Source: Chitinophaga sp.
GTDB lineage: Bacteria > Bacteroidota > Bacteroidia > Chitinophagales > Chitinophagaceae
Direction of reading: 5' to 3'
Length of the DNA: 64,000 nucleotides
Assembly: GCF_019236475.1 (NCBI RefSeq)
Contig: NZ_JAFAIX010000006.1
Location: forward strand, 175,062 to 239,061
Part shown: in pieces, positions 53,329 through 60,426 of the stretch
How the letters are laid out: the number at the start of each line of letters is the position of its first letter
Numbering within the stretch: position 1 is the first letter of the stretch
Made by a program: the position numbers and the translations under genes
The notes under the pieces: generated by a model
The model's input: the letters and a program-made list of their open reading frames with translations, nothing else
The model's database searches: none
What the model was told of the DNA's origin: nothing

Positions 53329-53562
53329 ATGAAGAACGTTATCAAATTTGGTTTCTTAGCTCTCGCTTTCGGTATTTTCGCAGTTGCTTGCGGTGGTGGT
53401 GCAGAACAAAAAGCTGCTGACTCTACTGCAACTCAAGCAACTCAAGCAATTGACTCTGCTGCAAACGCTGCTAACCAAGCAGTAGGTGCTGTTGCTGACT
53501 CTGCTAAAAAAGCAGTTGATTCCGTAGCTAAAGCTGTTGACTCTGCTGCTGCTAAAAAATAA
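53329..53562 (+). CDS. Small alanine-rich repeat lipoprotein
   Basis: A 77-residue lipoprotein. The signal peptide ends in lipobox FAVAC (Cys21) followed by GGGAEQ. The mature part (about 56 residues) is an Ala/Asp/Lys-rich helix with recurring (A/V)DS(A/V) steps: ADSTATQ, IDSAANAAN, VADSAKKAV, DSVAKAV, DSAAAKK, spaced about 7-11 residues. This resembles Lpp-like or LEA-like amphipathic helices and probably spans or coats the envelope. It is divergent from the sigma/anti-sigma-protease operon with a shared palindromic control region, so it may be a regulon member. A 13-bp terminator follows. Confidence 0.82.
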   Translation: MKNVIKFGFLALAFGIFAVACGGGAEQKAADSTATQATQAIDSAANAANQAVGAVADSAKKAVDSVAKAVDSAAAKK

Positions 53563-53586
53563 TTTGCAACACAACGCATATTAATA

Positions 53587-53624
53587 AATAACCGTCCCGT
53601 ATCCCGGGACGGTTATTATTTTTA
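53587..53624 (+). terminator. Terminator of the small lipoprotein gene
   Basis: A 13-bp stem AATAACCGTCCCG / CGGGACGGTTATT (53587-53599 with 53605-53617), loop TATCC, followed by TATTTTTAT-like sequence. Confidence 0.88.
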
Positions 53625-53659
53625 TATAATTTATAACAATCCCAAGCCCTATTCAGGCT

Positions 53660-54015
53660 GAACCATCGCTTCTCCCTCTTCCTAAGCCGCACCTCTAATA
53701 GCGGAAAATTGCTTCTCCTGGTATCCTCACCTTTACCTTTTCAGGCAAAACCTCTAAATGAGAAGAATTACTTCTCCCGGTATCATCACATCTATCTTTA
53801 CCTAGGCAAAACCTCTAAATGAGGAGAATTGCTTCTCCCAGTATCGTCACGTCTACCTTTTTCTACCTTTTTCTAGGCAAATCCCTAAATGAGGAGAATT
53901 ACTTCTCCCTATTTTATCGCTTATACCAGTTTCTCTTCCAATAGTTGTTAATAACAGTCCATTCTTTCAAGGCAAAACATCTCCTTTTAAGGAAAATTAC
54001 TTCTCCTCAAATTAT
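53660..54015. repeat. Tandem array of about six 43-98 bp units with two small hairpins each
   Basis: CTTCTCC anchors occur at about 53669, 53712, 53771, 53832, 53902 and 54000. The better units (about 60 bp) read GGCAAAACCTCTAAATGAGG, then AGAATT(A/G)CTTCTCC(C/T) and GTATC. Each carries CCTC/GAGG and GGAGAA/TTCTCC stems. One unit has an internal duplication of TTCTACCTTT. No ORF is supported. It is unrelated in sequence to the array at 50740. Confidence 0.65.
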
Positions 54016-54059
54016 TAATACCTTTCCAGTTTGGCCAAAGCCTACGACAATCAATTACC

Positions 54060-54461
54060 TCATCCGACAGAAGAAATCGACTTGAGATGATCTTCCAATT
54101 CTTCTATAGTAGACAATTTTGTCCTTTCTATTTTTTCTCGAAGCATTGCTTTACTTGCCTCACTGATAGAATGGTCATTCAATAAATTATCGATTTGGGT
54201 GATTAATCTTCTTCTGCCTCGCTTCGATTTGTATCCTTTAATGAAAAAGACTATCTCAGGGGAACAGAAGCTCCACAGATATTTCATTAACAAGGTAAAT
54301 GCAGGCACAAGAATTATTAACCAGGACTTCAGTTGACTGGTTTCAGGTAAGTTTTGGGCCAGCTTCAGTAATATCATACCGCCACCGGCTCCAGCTATGT
54401 CATCAATGTTGTTGGTAATTCCTTTGGCAGGGGGGAGGACCTTGGGTTTAACATTTGCCAA
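54060..54461 (-). CDS. Small membrane protein of unknown function
   Basis: A 133-residue protein. N-terminus KPKVLPPAKGITNN, then a Gly-rich stretch AGAGGG, one strong transmembrane helix (about 46-66, WLIILVPAFTLLMKYLW), a short loop and a basic cytoplasmic region KSKRGRRRLITQ, then helices rich in Glu and Lys (SEASKAMLREKIERTK). It overlaps nothing and lies 8 bases after another small membrane protein gene, so the two form an operon. No family recognised. The positive-inside pattern places the C-terminus in the cytoplasm. Confidence 0.65.
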   Translation of the reverse strand: MANVKPKVLPPAKGITNNIDDIAGAGGGMILLKLAQNLPETSQLKSWLIILVPAFTLLMKYLWSFCSPEIVFFIKGYKSKRGRRRLITQIDNLLNDHSISEASKAMLREKIERTKLSTIEELEDHLKSISSVG

Positions 54462-54469
54462 AAGATTTA

Positions 54470-54688
54470 CTATTTAAGACCAAGAAATACATCCGCAAAA
54501 TGTAGTACGGATTCAACATCATTTTTCTTTCTAAAATCCAACTCGGCGGTGGTTCCGGATTTACCTGTAATCCTCATTTTCCTGATCGGAAAGAAACAAG
54601 CTTTCACAACCATGAACAAAGGAACACCTACTACTATTGAAAAGTAAACCACAATAAGTACTATGGTAAATAAATCTAACTTAAACAT
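54470..54688 (-). CDS. Small membrane protein of unknown function
   Basis: A 72-residue protein with a single N-terminal transmembrane helix (about 8-30, IVLIVVYFSIVVGVPLFMVV), a basic junction (PIRKMR) and a short beta-like soluble tail ITGKSGTTAELDFRKKNDVE, ending ADVFLGLK. It precedes the 133-residue membrane protein by 8 bases. No function known; a two-component membrane assembly with the next gene is a guess. Confidence 0.6.
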   Translation of the reverse strand: MFKLDLFTIVLIVVYFSIVVGVPLFMVVKACFFPIRKMRITGKSGTTAELDFRKKNDVESVLHFADVFLGLK

Positions 54689-54953
54689 GACTCTTGTAAT
54701 TTCTCTAAAATTAATGATTAAATAGACTCATCCACAACGCAGTAACCAAATATTTTGAAGGTTATAGAAAATAATTCGCAGCAGATCAATATGATAGGAC
54801 CAGATACCAAAATCTGCCTTAGCCCGCTTTCACATTATTAATGTAATTACCCCATTTTTCATTAATTCTACCCGCCCATTTTTTATGTGTATTGGAAAAT
54901 GTTTAATGAAATGGCTGTGTTTTTGAAAAAAATGTATTTTTCTGTCTTGGCTA
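54689..54953. other. AT-rich spacer upstream of the aromatic operon
   Basis: About 265 bases in which no convincing gene, repeat or hairpin is seen. It separates the divergent small membrane protein genes from the aromatic operon promoter. Confidence 0.5.
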
Positions 54954-54983
54954 TTGGATAATTAAAATCACGTTGTATTTTTG
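54954..54983 (+). promoter_or_regulatory. Promoter of the aromatic amino acid operon
   Basis: TTG (54954-54956), a 19-bp spacer and TATTTTTG (54976-54983) match the Bacteroidota consensus exactly. Predicted start is near 54990, about 20 bases before the first leader peptide. Confidence 0.8.
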
Positions 54984-55010
54984 TTCTATCGAAAAACAAC
55001 AAACACGATA

Positions 55011-55070
55011 ATGAACACACAAGTGACTTTTGGTTTTTTTGGCTTTTATTATTTCTGGTACCAGGAATAG
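55011..55070 (+). CDS. Aromatic leader peptide 1 (attenuator peptide)
   Basis: A 19-residue peptide MNTQVTFGFFGFYYFWYQE with nine aromatic residues (five Phe, three Tyr, one Trp) among the last 13. It lies just after the operon promoter and before an intrinsic terminator. Stalling of the ribosome on Phe, Tyr or Trp codons should free the antiterminator strand GGGAGGTC (55070-55077), which begins at the last base of the stop codon. Recognised by composition and position only; no homologue is known to me. Confidence 0.85.
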   Translation: MNTQVTFGFFGFYYFWYQE

Positions 55071-55139
55071 GGAGGTCATTTGTGTTCTAAAATAAAAGAT
55101 ACTTAACAAAAGGCCTCCCGCGAAACGGGAGGCCTTTTT
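55070..55139 (+). terminator. Aromatic attenuator 1: terminator and antiterminator
   Basis: Terminator: AAAAGGCCTCCCG (55108-55120) with CGGGAGGCCTTTT (55126-55138), loop CGAAA, then T. Antiterminator: GGGAGGTC (55070-55077) pairs with GGCCTCCC (55112-55119), eight pairs with one G-U. The antiterminator strand begins at the leader stop codon, the same design as in the ilv leader. Confidence 0.85.
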
Positions 55140-55159
55140 GATTTAGCAATATTCATTAT

Positions 55160-55243
55160 ATGAAAAAGCAATTCACTAGCTACTTTTTTTATTACTTCTC
55201 TTACTTCTTTTATGCGAAGAAGCCGGGGACTCGTTTGCAATAA
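55160..55243 (+). CDS. Aromatic leader peptide 2 (attenuator peptide)
   Basis: A 27-residue peptide starting MKKQFTS, then YFFYYFSYFFY (ten of eleven residues aromatic, bases 55181-55213), then AKKPGTRLQ and TAA. Across the whole peptide there are six Phe and five Tyr but no Trp. It lies 21 bases after terminator 1. The antiterminator strand GGGACTC (55226-55232) is about 12 bases after the aromatic run, so a ribosome stalled there leaves it free, while one ending at 55241 covers it. Confidence 0.82.
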   Translation: MKKQFTSYFFYYFSYFFYAKKPGTRLQ

Positions 55244-55306
55244 TCAAACTTTACATATCAAAGTTCAAATAGCAAAGGGTCCCGTTGTCGGGGCCCTTTC
55301 TGTTTT
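55226..55306 (+). terminator. Aromatic attenuator 2: terminator and antiterminator
   Basis: Terminator: AAAGGGTCCC (55274-55283) with GGGGCCCTTT (55290-55299), one U-G pair, loop GTTGTC, then CTGTTTT, a weaker T tract. Antiterminator: GGGACTC (55226-55232) with GGGTCCC (55277-55283), seven pairs with one G-U. A long-range 11-bp pairing is also possible between 55175-55185, inside the second leader peptide, and 55307-55317, beyond the terminator. Confidence 0.78.
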
Positions 55307-55359
55307 AAGTAGCTAGTTGCTACAGCAACTAAAAATAATATTCAATCAATCACATACAC

Positions 55360-56184
55360 ATGAAAATTGCGATACAGGGGTTTGAAGGATGTTTCCACCA
55401 GGTGGCTGCTCAATCGTATTTCGGTAAACATATCGAAACGGAAAACTGCGCGTCTTTCGCGGAACTAGTTAAAAAAGTAAAAGCACAACCTGATGTGGAT
55501 GCCGGTATCATGGCCATCGAAAACTCCATCGCAGGCAGCATCTTACCGAATTACAGCCTGATCAAAAACTCAGGCCTACACGTAATCGGGGAAATCTACC
55601 TGCAAATCAACCAGCACCTGATGGTATTACCAGGCCAAACAATGGATGACATCAGAGAGGTACATTCCCACCCAATGGCGCTCCTCCAATGTATGGACTT
55701 CCTGGAAAAATACCCCCACATCAAACTGGTTGAAACGGAAGATACCGCCCTCAGCGCAAAACATGTTCGCCACAAAAAGCTGAAATCTACAGCAGCAATA
55801 GCTGGCAGTCTCGCAGCTGAAATATTCGAACTCGATATCATCGCTCCTAATATTCATACCAACAAAAATAACTATACACGTTTCCTCGCGGTCTCTAAAA
55901 AACCAGTTGAAACCGCACCTGATGCCAATAAAGCATCCGTGTATTTCCAAACTAGCCACGAACGCGGAAGTCTCGCCAACGTGCTCTCCAGGATAGCAGA
56001 AGCGGGTATTAATCTCTCTAAACTGCAATCCTTCCCAATCCCCGCCAAAGTATGGAACTATTACTTTCACGCGGATATGGAATTCGATAACCTAGTGGAT
56101 TTCCAACAGGCACTCAAAGAAATTGAACAACATACCGAACACCTCAAAGTATTAGGTATCTACAAAAAAGGTAAAACGCTTTAA
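55360..56184 (+). CDS. pheA: Prephenate dehydratase
   Basis: A 274-residue monofunctional enzyme converting prephenate to phenylpyruvate for phenylalanine synthesis. The catalytic PDT domain (about 1-180) contains DAGIMAIENSIAGSI and NNYTRFLAVSKK (the Thr-Arg-Phe active-site motif). The C-terminal ACT domain (about 195-270, SLANVLSRIAEAGINLSKLQ) would bind Phe for feedback inhibition. It lacks the N-terminal chorismate mutase found in enteric PheA; here mutase activity is supplied by the DAHP synthase fusion at 58246. First gene of the operon. Confidence 0.94.
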   Translation: MKIAIQGFEGCFHQVAAQSYFGKHIETENCASFAELVKKVKAQPDVDAGIMAIENSIAGSILPNYSLIKNSGLHVIGEIYLQINQHLMVLPGQTMDDIREVHSHPMALLQCMDFLEKYPHIKLVETEDTALSAKHVRHKKLKSTAAIAGSLAAEIFELDIIAPNIHTNKNNYTRFLAVSKKPVETAPDANKASVYFQTSHERGSLANVLSRIAEAGINLSKLQSFPIPAKVWNYYFHADMEFDNLVDFQQALKEIEQHTEHLKVLGIYKKGKTL

Positions 56185-56196
56185 TCAGGTCATTAT

Positions 56197-57363
56197 ATGC
56201 ACATACAGGTAGCTAAAAGATTACAAGGCACGGAAGAATACTACTTCTCCAAAAAGCTGCGCGAAATTGAACAGATGAATCAAGAGGGTACCAAAGTAAT
56301 TAACCTCGGTATCGGCAGCCCAGATCTGCCTCCTCATCCTTCTGTTGTGGAAGCACTGCACACGAATGCAGCTCTTCCTAATACGCATGCTTACCAGGGG
56401 TATAAAGGTATTCCCGCGCTACGTAAAGCTATGGCCGAATGGTACCACCGCTTTTACAATGTGACACTGAATCCTGATACGGAAGTACTCCCGCTCATCG
56501 GTTCAAAAGAAGGTATCATGCATATCTGTATGACCTACCTCCAAACAGGCGATGAAGCACTGGTACCCAACCCAGGATATCCTACCTACCGCTCTGCTGT
56601 GAGCCTCAGCGGCGCTACTGTCAGAGATTATGACCTGACCGCTGAAAACAACTGGTTGCCAGACCTCGACGCACTGGCAAAAACAGATCTCAGCAAAGTG
56701 AAACTGATGTGGGTAAACTACCCGAATATGCCTACCGGCGCTAAAGCTACTAGAGCATTCGCTCAGAAACTAATCGCTTTCGGTAAAGCAAATAATATCC
56801 TCATCTGCCACGACAACCCTTACAGCTTTATCCTCAATGAGGAGCCTGTAAGTCTCCTCCAAGAAGAAGGTGCGAAAGATGTGGTACTTGAACTCAACTC
56901 CCTCAGCAAGTCCTCCAATATGGCTGGTTGGCGCGTAGGGATGCTAGTAGGAAAAGCAGAATGGATCAACGAGGTGCTGCGCTTCAAAAGCAATATGGAC
57001 TCCGGTATGTTCCAACCTTTACAAATGGCAGCTGTTAAAGCCCTGGAATTGGGTAAAGACTGGTATGACCAACTGAATGCAATCTACAGTGCTCGTAGAG
57101 AAAAAGTTTTCCAACTGCTGGATATGCTGCATTGCGTGTACGATAAAAACCAAGTAGGAATGTTCGTATGGGCTAAAATACCGGATACCTATGATAATGG
57201 ATATACGCTCAGCGATGCAGTACTATATAAATCCCGCGTATTCATTACTCCTGGCGGCATCTTCGGTAGTAACGGGAACGGATATATCAGAGTAAGCCTT
57301 TGTCAGGATGTCAAAGTATTTGATGAGGCGATTGAAAGAATAAAAAACACAATTAATAATTAA
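56197..57363 (+). CDS. Class I/II aminotransferase, probably for aromatic amino acids
   Basis: A 388-residue fold-type I PLP aminotransferase. Motifs: LGIGSPDLPPHPSVVEAL near the N-terminus, PLIGSKEGIMH, NPGYPTYRSAV, and the PLP lysine in ELNSLSKSSNMAGWRVGML. It lies 12 bases after pheA and 5 before tyrA, so it should make Phe and Tyr from their keto acids, or act on prephenate. The general sequence is like LL-diaminopimelate or aspartate aminotransferases; the pathway role comes from context. Confidence 0.87.
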   Translation: MHIQVAKRLQGTEEYYFSKKLREIEQMNQEGTKVINLGIGSPDLPPHPSVVEALHTNAALPNTHAYQGYKGIPALRKAMAEWYHRFYNVTLNPDTEVLPLIGSKEGIMHICMTYLQTGDEALVPNPGYPTYRSAVSLSGATVRDYDLTAENNWLPDLDALAKTDLSKVKLMWVNYPNMPTGAKATRAFAQKLIAFGKANNILICHDNPYSFILNEEPVSLLQEEGAKDVVLELNSLSKSSNMAGWRVGMLVGKAEWINEVLRFKSNMDSGMFQPLQMAAVKALELGKDWYDQLNAIYSARREKVFQLLDMLHCVYDKNQVGMFVWAKIPDTYDNGYTLSDAVLYKSRVFITPGGIFGSNGNGYIRVSLCQDVKVFDEAIERIKNTINN

Positions 57364-57368
57364 TAACG

Positions 57369-58211
57369 ATGATTGCTACAATAATAGGAACGGGTCTTAT
57401 CGGTGGTTCCCTGGCTATCAGCCTGAAAGAGAAAGGTGTGGCTAGTCATATCATCGGGGTAGATCAGCAGGAATCACACCTGCAGCGTGCCAAAGAACTG
57501 GGCATCATCGATGAAGGGGCTACCCTGGAAGAGGCGCTGAAGCGTTCGGATCTCGTTGTACTCGCTATTCCTGTGGATGCTGTGCTGAAAGTACTGCCCA
57601 TTATCATGGATAAAGTACAACCGGGACAAGTAATTATGGATGTTGGTTCTACCAAGAAAAATATCTTACAACTCGTTGCCGGTCATCCAAACAGAGGTCG
57701 CTTTGTGGCTGCCCATCCGATGGCCGGCACCGAGTATTCTGGCCCTGATGCGGCTGTTCGTAACCTCTTCACCCATAAAACCATGGTGCTCTGCGATGTG
57801 AAAAACAGCGATGAAGATGCACTGGAAATGGTGGAAAATATGGTGGATCAATTGCAAATGCGCACGGTATACATGAACGCTGAAGAGCATGACCTGCATA
57901 CGGCCTATGTATCACACATCTCCCATATCACTTCTTTCGCACTGGCACTAACGGTACTGAAGAAAGAAAAAGAACAGGGACGCATATTTGAACTCGCCAG
58001 CGGTGGTTTCGAATCTACTGTCCGTCTCGCGAAAAGCTCCCCTGATATGTGGGTGCCTATCTTCAAACATAACCGCAGCAATGTGTTGGACGTACTGGAG
58101 GAACATATTCACCAGTTGCAACAAATGAAATCGCTGTTGGAAGAAGAGGATTACGATACTTTCTACAAGCTTATTCAAAAGTCAAATAAAATCAGGAAAA
58201 TCCTGAAATAA
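57369..58211 (+). CDS. tyrA: Prephenate dehydrogenase
   Basis: A 280-residue NAD(P)-dependent enzyme that converts prephenate to 4-hydroxyphenylpyruvate for tyrosine. The Rossmann loop is IIGTGLIGGSLAISLKEKG; AAHPMAGTEYSGPDAA holds the substrate-binding His and the conserved His of HVSHISHITSFALAL follows. Monofunctional, with no fused mutase or ACT domain visible. Five bases after the aminotransferase. Confidence 0.94.
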   Translation: MIATIIGTGLIGGSLAISLKEKGVASHIIGVDQQESHLQRAKELGIIDEGATLEEALKRSDLVVLAIPVDAVLKVLPIIMDKVQPGQVIMDVGSTKKNILQLVAGHPNRGRFVAAHPMAGTEYSGPDAAVRNLFTHKTMVLCDVKNSDEDALEMVENMVDQLQMRTVYMNAEEHDLHTAYVSHISHITSFALALTVLKKEKEQGRIFELASGGFESTVRLAKSSPDMWVPIFKHNRSNVLDVLEEHIHQLQQMKSLLEEEDYDTFYKLIQKSNKIRKILK

Positions 58212-58245
58212 ACATTAATCTGATAAAACGCAGTAACTTAATACT

Positions 58246-59355
58246 ATGGAACAGCATACTACAATGGAGCAAATTCTTGCAAACACTAAATTCTCCGATC
58301 CTTCTTCGGACAAAAAGCCGCTGATCATCTCCGGCCCATGCAGTGCAGAAACAGAAGAACAAGTACTGGCCACCGCACTGGCTTTACAGAAAACAGGTAA
58401 GGTAGACGTTTTACGCGCCGGTATCTGGAAACCACGCACTCGCCCAGGTTCTTTCGAAGGTATCGGTACCAAAGGCCTGGCATGGCTCCAGAAAGCACGT
58501 GAACTCACTGGTCTGCCGCTCGCTGTTGAAGTAGCTACTGCCAAACAAGTAGAAGATGCCCTGCATTTCGGTGTGGATATTCTTTGGGTAGGAGCCCGTA
58601 CTACAGTGAATCCTTTCTCTGTACAGGAAGTGGCGGATGCACTGAAAGGTGTGGATACTACTGTGCTGATCAAAAACCCAATCAACCCTGATCTGGAACT
58701 CTGGATCGGCGCGGTGGAAAGAATTCAGAAAGCGGGTATCTCCAAAGTAGGTTTAATCCACCGTGGATTCTCTAGCTACGGTAATACACAATACCGTAAT
58801 GCGCCAATGTGGCACCTGGCTATCGAGCTGAAACGCCGTATGCCTGAACTGCCTATGATCTGCGATCCTTCTCATATCTCTGGCCGCCGCGATATCCTGC
58901 AAGAAGTTTCCCAAGAAGCTATCGACCTGGATTACGATGGTCTGATGGTGGAAACACACGTAGATCCAGATAACGCATGGTCTGATGCGAAACAACAGAT
59001 TACACCTGAGAAATTCGCTGAAATGCTGAATGCGATGGTTTGGCGTCGTGAGCATACCGATAAAAAAGACTTCAACTCTGCCCTGGAAAAACTGCGCGCG
59101 CAAATCAACCAGGTAGATGATGAAATCATGCTGCTCTTAGGTAATCGTATGAAGATTGCTGAGAAAATCGGTACCTACAAAAAAGAAAATAATATCACCA
59201 TTCTGCAAACTAACCGTTGGAATGAAATCCTGGAGCGCAATATCGCTAAAGGCGAGAAATTAGGCCTCACCAAGGAATTCATCCTGAAATACTTCGATGC
59301 TGTTCACCTGGAATCTATCAACCGCCAGAACAGGGTAATGAACGAAGACAAGTAA
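58246..59355 (+). CDS. Bifunctional DAHP synthase / chorismate mutase
   Basis: A 369-residue fusion. Residues about 20-265 form a KDO8P-synthase-like (type I beta) 3-deoxy-7-phosphoheptulonate synthase: KPLIISGPCSAETEEQV, KPRTRPGSFEGIG, PMICDPSHISGRRD and ETHVDPDNAWSDAKQQ. Residues about 280-365 are an AroQ-type chorismate mutase: LEKLRAQINQVDDEIMLLL and KIAEKIGTYKKEN. It therefore opens the shikimate pathway and performs the branch step to prephenate. The C-terminal mutase fusion is the form known from Porphyromonas. An in-frame ATG at 58264 is an alternative start. Confidence 0.94.
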   Translation: MEQHTTMEQILANTKFSDPSSDKKPLIISGPCSAETEEQVLATALALQKTGKVDVLRAGIWKPRTRPGSFEGIGTKGLAWLQKARELTGLPLAVEVATAKQVEDALHFGVDILWVGARTTVNPFSVQEVADALKGVDTTVLIKNPINPDLELWIGAVERIQKAGISKVGLIHRGFSSYGNTQYRNAPMWHLAIELKRRMPELPMICDPSHISGRRDILQEVSQEAIDLDYDGLMVETHVDPDNAWSDAKQQITPEKFAEMLNAMVWRREHTDKKDFNSALEKLRAQINQVDDEIMLLLGNRMKIAEKIGTYKKENNITILQTNRWNEILERNIAKGEKLGLTKEFILKYFDAVHLESINRQNRVMNEDK

Positions 59356-59359
59356 CAGT

Positions 59360-60385
59360 ATGAAGATACAAACTCATCAATTCAGGCAGCAGACTTCCAG
59401 GTATTTCCTCGGGGAAAGTCTGCTGCACCTGGGCAATCATGTAGATATTCACCGCTCCGTATTGGTGATCGATGAAAACGTTGAACATCATCACGGTGCT
59501 AAACTACAGGGATGGAAAAAGATTATCATTCCTGCTGGTGAAGAGGTGAAAAACATGGCTACGGTGGAGAAAATCATCGACGGACTCATCAGCTATGAAG
59601 CAGACCGCAAAACCACCCTGGTAGGGATTGGCGGCGGTATGCTTACAGATGTGGCCGGCTTTGCAGCCAGTATCTATATGAGAGGTATTCCTTTCGGCTT
59701 CGTACCAACTACACTGCTAGCGCAAGTAGATGCTTCTATCGGGGGCAAAAACGGCGTCAGTCATGGTAAACAGAAGAATCTACTGGGTACCATTACACAG
59801 CCAGAATTTATCCTCTTCGATTATGCGTTACCGTTAACGATGCCAGATGAAGAATGGCATAACGGTTTCGCTGAAATCATCAAATATGCCTGCATCATGG
59901 ATGCTGCGCTGTTTGATTACCTGGAGGTAAATAAAGACAGAGCGCTCGCTCGCGATGTGGAAGTACTGCGATACCTCGTGGAGAAATCAGTAGATGCCAA
60001 AACCAAAGTAGTGCTGGAAGATGAACTGGAAACAGGCCCTCGCCGCTGGTTAAACTTCGGTCATACCCTGGGGCATGCAGTAGAGAAATTGGAGCATATC
60101 GCACATGGTAAAGCAGTAGCAATTGGTATGGTGGCTGCCGCCCGGTTCTCTGAACAACTGGCCGGTTTTCCATCCGAACATACACAGCGCCTCATCCGCC
60201 TGATTGCCGACTACCAACTGCCCGTGGCATTTACTTCCGATAAAACAGCCGTTTTCGACATCTTCAAACTGGATAAGAAACGCGAGAAAAACAGCATTCA
60301 CTTTGTACTGCTGGAAGAAATAGGGAAAGCAACCACCAAAGCTGTTCCATTAGAGGATTTGAAAGCAATGATGCAGCAGTTGTAA
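59360..60385 (+). CDS. aroB: 3-dehydroquinate synthase
   Basis: A 341-residue NAD- and metal-dependent enzyme converting DAHP to 3-dehydroquinate. Motifs are GIGGGMLTDVAGFAASIYMRG (split as GIGGGMLTDVAGF and AASIYMRG), TTLLAQVDASIGGKNGV, and LNFGHTLGHAVEKLEHIAHG with metal-binding His. Four bases after the DAHP synthase gene, implying tight coupling. aroE and aroK are not in this window. Confidence 0.95.
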   Translation: MKIQTHQFRQQTSRYFLGESLLHLGNHVDIHRSVLVIDENVEHHHGAKLQGWKKIIIPAGEEVKNMATVEKIIDGLISYEADRKTTLVGIGGGMLTDVAGFAASIYMRGIPFGFVPTTLLAQVDASIGGKNGVSHGKQKNLLGTITQPEFILFDYALPLTMPDEEWHNGFAEIIKYACIMDAALFDYLEVNKDRALARDVEVLRYLVEKSVDAKTKVVLEDELETGPRRWLNFGHTLGHAVEKLEHIAHGKAVAIGMVAAARFSEQLAGFPSEHTQRLIRLIADYQLPVAFTSDKTAVFDIFKLDKKREKNSIHFVLLEEIGKATTKAVPLEDLKAMMQQL

Positions 60386-60426
60386 ATTTTATCTAACTAA
60401 CTAAAACGGCTATACGAAATAAATAT

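Noticed and set aside
53660..54015. Possible CRISPR array or coding repeat
   Set aside because: Irregular unit length (43-98 bp), stops in all frames and no spacer pattern.
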